A stretch of 64,000 bases of DNA, taken from NCBI RefSeq assembly GCF_000019185.1, contig NC_010334.1, positions 2,852,001 through 2,916,000 on the forward strand, written 5' to 3'. Both the position numbers and the translations under genes were made by a program. The notes below the pieces were generated by a model. That model was not told the DNA's origin. It ran no database searches and worked only from the letters and a program-made list of their open reading frames with translations. Positions within the stretch are counted from its first letter, which is position 1; the number at the start of each line of letters is the position of its first letter. Source of the DNA: Shewanella halifaxensis HAW-EB4 (lineage in GTDB: Bacteria; Pseudomonadota; Gammaproteobacteria; Enterobacterales; Shewanellaceae). This document shows, piece after piece, positions 62,975-64,000 of the stretch.

Positions 62975-63396
62975 AGTTGGTATTAAGATTTAGTTTCAGA
63001 ATGATATGGCATTCATTATATTTATAGCCTGTTGCTGAATGTGCGAACACTTCAGTGACACGGCGCGGCTTTTGATTTCGTAAGAAGTGTCCCTATAGCC
63101 TCTACGACAGCTTCCCTGCTGTCGAAGGTCACTGCCGTATTCACATCTCAGCATTCATCTCATCACATTGCTTCTCTAATCGCTTGGTTATCACACTGCA
63201 TAACGGCTTCGTTCAACTCATTTTTGGACAAAAGCGACTCACCACGGCGAATATGGCAAAGGCATGTGCAAATAAGCGAGAGCTAGGGATAGCGAACTGG
63301 CCGTTAAACACGGATGTTATTGGGACACCGAGGACACGAAGAAAAGCTACAGTTAGCAGTAAGCTCAGATGTCGTTACTTCTGTGGAACGCTATAA

Positions 63397-63436
63397 GGCC
63401 ATCCTTGGCCGCTCTGCGGTTTCATCCTTGAAACCG
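63397..63436. repeat. Pair of hairpins with identical TCCT loops
   Basis: GGCCA-TCCT-TGGCC (63397-63410) and CGGTTTCA-TCCT-TGAAACCG (63417-63436) are perfect stems six bases apart. No T-run follows, so they are not ordinary terminators. They look like members of a dispersed palindromic repeat. Confidence 0.8.
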
Positions 63437-63601
63437 AAGCCCACAGCCGCACCGACATCTGACTATTCACCTCTCCGAATTAGCTCTTAGATGTTACAAA
63501 CTCGTTTTTGGACAGAAATGAGTTAAAGTTAAGGCTCTAAAAGCCACTTCTGACATTAAAAAATGTATTACAACTGGATGCTCGATAACGTCTTATTCGG
63601 T

Positions 63602-63805
63602 TTATGGGTCAAAATTTCCTAACATCGTTTTTATACCGTTAGGCGTTTTGTAATACTCAATCTGCACTCCGCCCCTCTCTACTAAGTCTGATATCTTATC
63701 ACTGTGGTGACTGACTAGCCTTTCGACTTTATACATGTAATACGAGTTTAACTGTACGGATTTAATGGTGATCTTGAATGCAAAGGTCTTTGTTTGGGTG
63801 TTATC
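63602..63805 (-). pseudogene. Possible small gene or gene remnant without a clear start
   Basis: Between a TGA (63806-63808) and a TAA (63602-63604) the leftward frame reads DNTQTKTFAFKITIKSVQLN...YKVERLVSHHSDKISDLVER and ends KTMLGNFDP. Composition is protein-like, but the only ATG (63736) gives 44 residues and has no ribosome site. It could be the C-terminal end of a lost gene. No family recognised. Confidence 0.35.
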
Positions 63806-63883
63806 TCAAACATTTTAAAATCCTAGTGAACTAATACTCTTGATTGAATGCCTTATTTAGCAAATTAATTCCTGGAATAAAAA

Positions 63884-64000
63884 ATGAAAAAATCAACGCT
63901 ACTCTCTTTATTACTATTTACTGGCTTTAGCCATGCTAACATCACCCCGTTGCCAGAGTTAAATGAGATTAAAGATTATCAGCAGCTCAACTCTAAGATT
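63884..64000 (+). CDS. Secreted protein, N-terminal part (runs off the right edge)
   Basis: 39 codons from ATG 63884: MKKSTLLSLLLFTGFSHA is a clear signal peptide, with cleavage expected after SHA, then NITPLPELNEIKDYQQLNSK. The ribosome site is weak (TGGA). Too little remains to name a family. Confidence 0.75.
   Translation, partial: MKKSTLLSLLLFTGFSHANITPLPELNEIKDYQQLNSKI

Larger units (their letters stand above)
62798..63883. other. 1.1-kb gene-less tract of short repeats and palindromes
   Basis: Contents: copies of GAGGACACGAAG and its complement (62820-62900, 63340), a heptamer array (62940-62974), a GACAGC/GCTGTC hairpin (63106-63123), two hairpins with TCCT loops (63397-63436), and two similar blocks AACTCRTTTTTGGACARAA (about 63217 and 63500). 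A 70-codon frame in it has no family match. It reads as decayed or repeat DNA. Confidence 0.65.

Noticed and set aside
63184..63396. 70-codon rightward frame in the repeat tract
   Set aside because: No ribosome site or family signature, and it runs through repeated non-coding blocks.
63060..63540. Possible integron attC-like sites in the palindromic tract
   Set aside because: No paired R'/R'' boxes with the expected spacing, no cassette ORFs and no integrase in the window.

Overview
The window reads as chromosome of a Shewanella-like gammaproteobacterium. The evidence is gene content and order: NAD-glutamate dehydrogenase, pepN-prc-proQ-msrC-yebG, letA/letB-rsmF-SdsR, tatD-pilZ-holB-tmk-mltG-pabC, udk-mrp/metG, plus small families typical of marine gammaproteobacteria (DUF2835, DUF2750, DUF5335). 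No rRNA, tRNA, CRISPR array, prophage or complete classical insertion sequence was seen.

Layout. 1-8.3 kb: the start of a large NAD-glutamate dehydrogenase, then a leftward four-gene unit (DUF1302 outer-membrane barrel, DUF1329 periplasmic protein, YCF48/BNR-repeat protein, RND/MMPL exporter) that looks like a trans-envelope export system of unknown cargo. 8.5-15.3 kb: leftward housekeeping and stress genes (DUF2835, pepN, prc, proQ, msrC, yebG with a LexA box). 15.5-22.5 kb: the LetA/LetB lipid-transport system, with LetA split into two genes, a SpmAB-like membrane protein, rsmF and the sRNA SdsR. 22.5-29 kb: leftward tatD, pilZ, holB, tmk, mltG, pabC, udk and mrp, several with ATGA stop/start overlaps. 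29-46 kb: metG, a Nif3-like protein, small conserved proteins, a decayed remnant of a choice-of-anchor I protein, an MFS exporter, ilvIH with a possible leader peptide, a heat-shock sHSP gene with a sigma-32 promoter and a ROSE-like RNA thermometer, a 5'-nucleotidase lipoprotein, an esterase, a glutathionyl-hydroquinone reductase, a SlyD-type isomerase and a lytic transglycosylase. 46-55.4 kb: cheV, an MscS channel, a PLP deaminase-like enzyme, YccF, a hydrolase, a solute-binding protein, a PGPGW protein and a di-heme cytochrome c peroxidase.

55.8-64 kb: a tyrosine-catabolism block (LysR regulator divergent from hmgA-hppD) followed by a scrambled accessory tract. This tract holds a PAS-GGDEF diguanylate cyclase, a decayed copy of a Y1/REP-associated transposase, a decayed IS91-type transposase, an intact Y1 transposase, and a second copy of the last 504 bp of hppD. 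It ends in about 1.1 kb of palindromes and short repeats before a truncated secreted-protein gene. The two hppD 3' ends differ at only eight sites, all synonymous and all within about 110 bp, which suggests that a diverged allele entered from a relative or that gene conversion has occurred.

The strongest non-coding observations are SdsR (22352-22456), the sigma-32/ROSE control of the sHSP gene (about 38105-38288), the LexA box of yebG, and the choice-of-anchor I remnant at 33339-33566. The best candidates for undescribed biology are the DUF1302-DUF1329-YCF48-RND unit with its intercistronic hairpin, and the repeat-flanked tract downstream of hppD.
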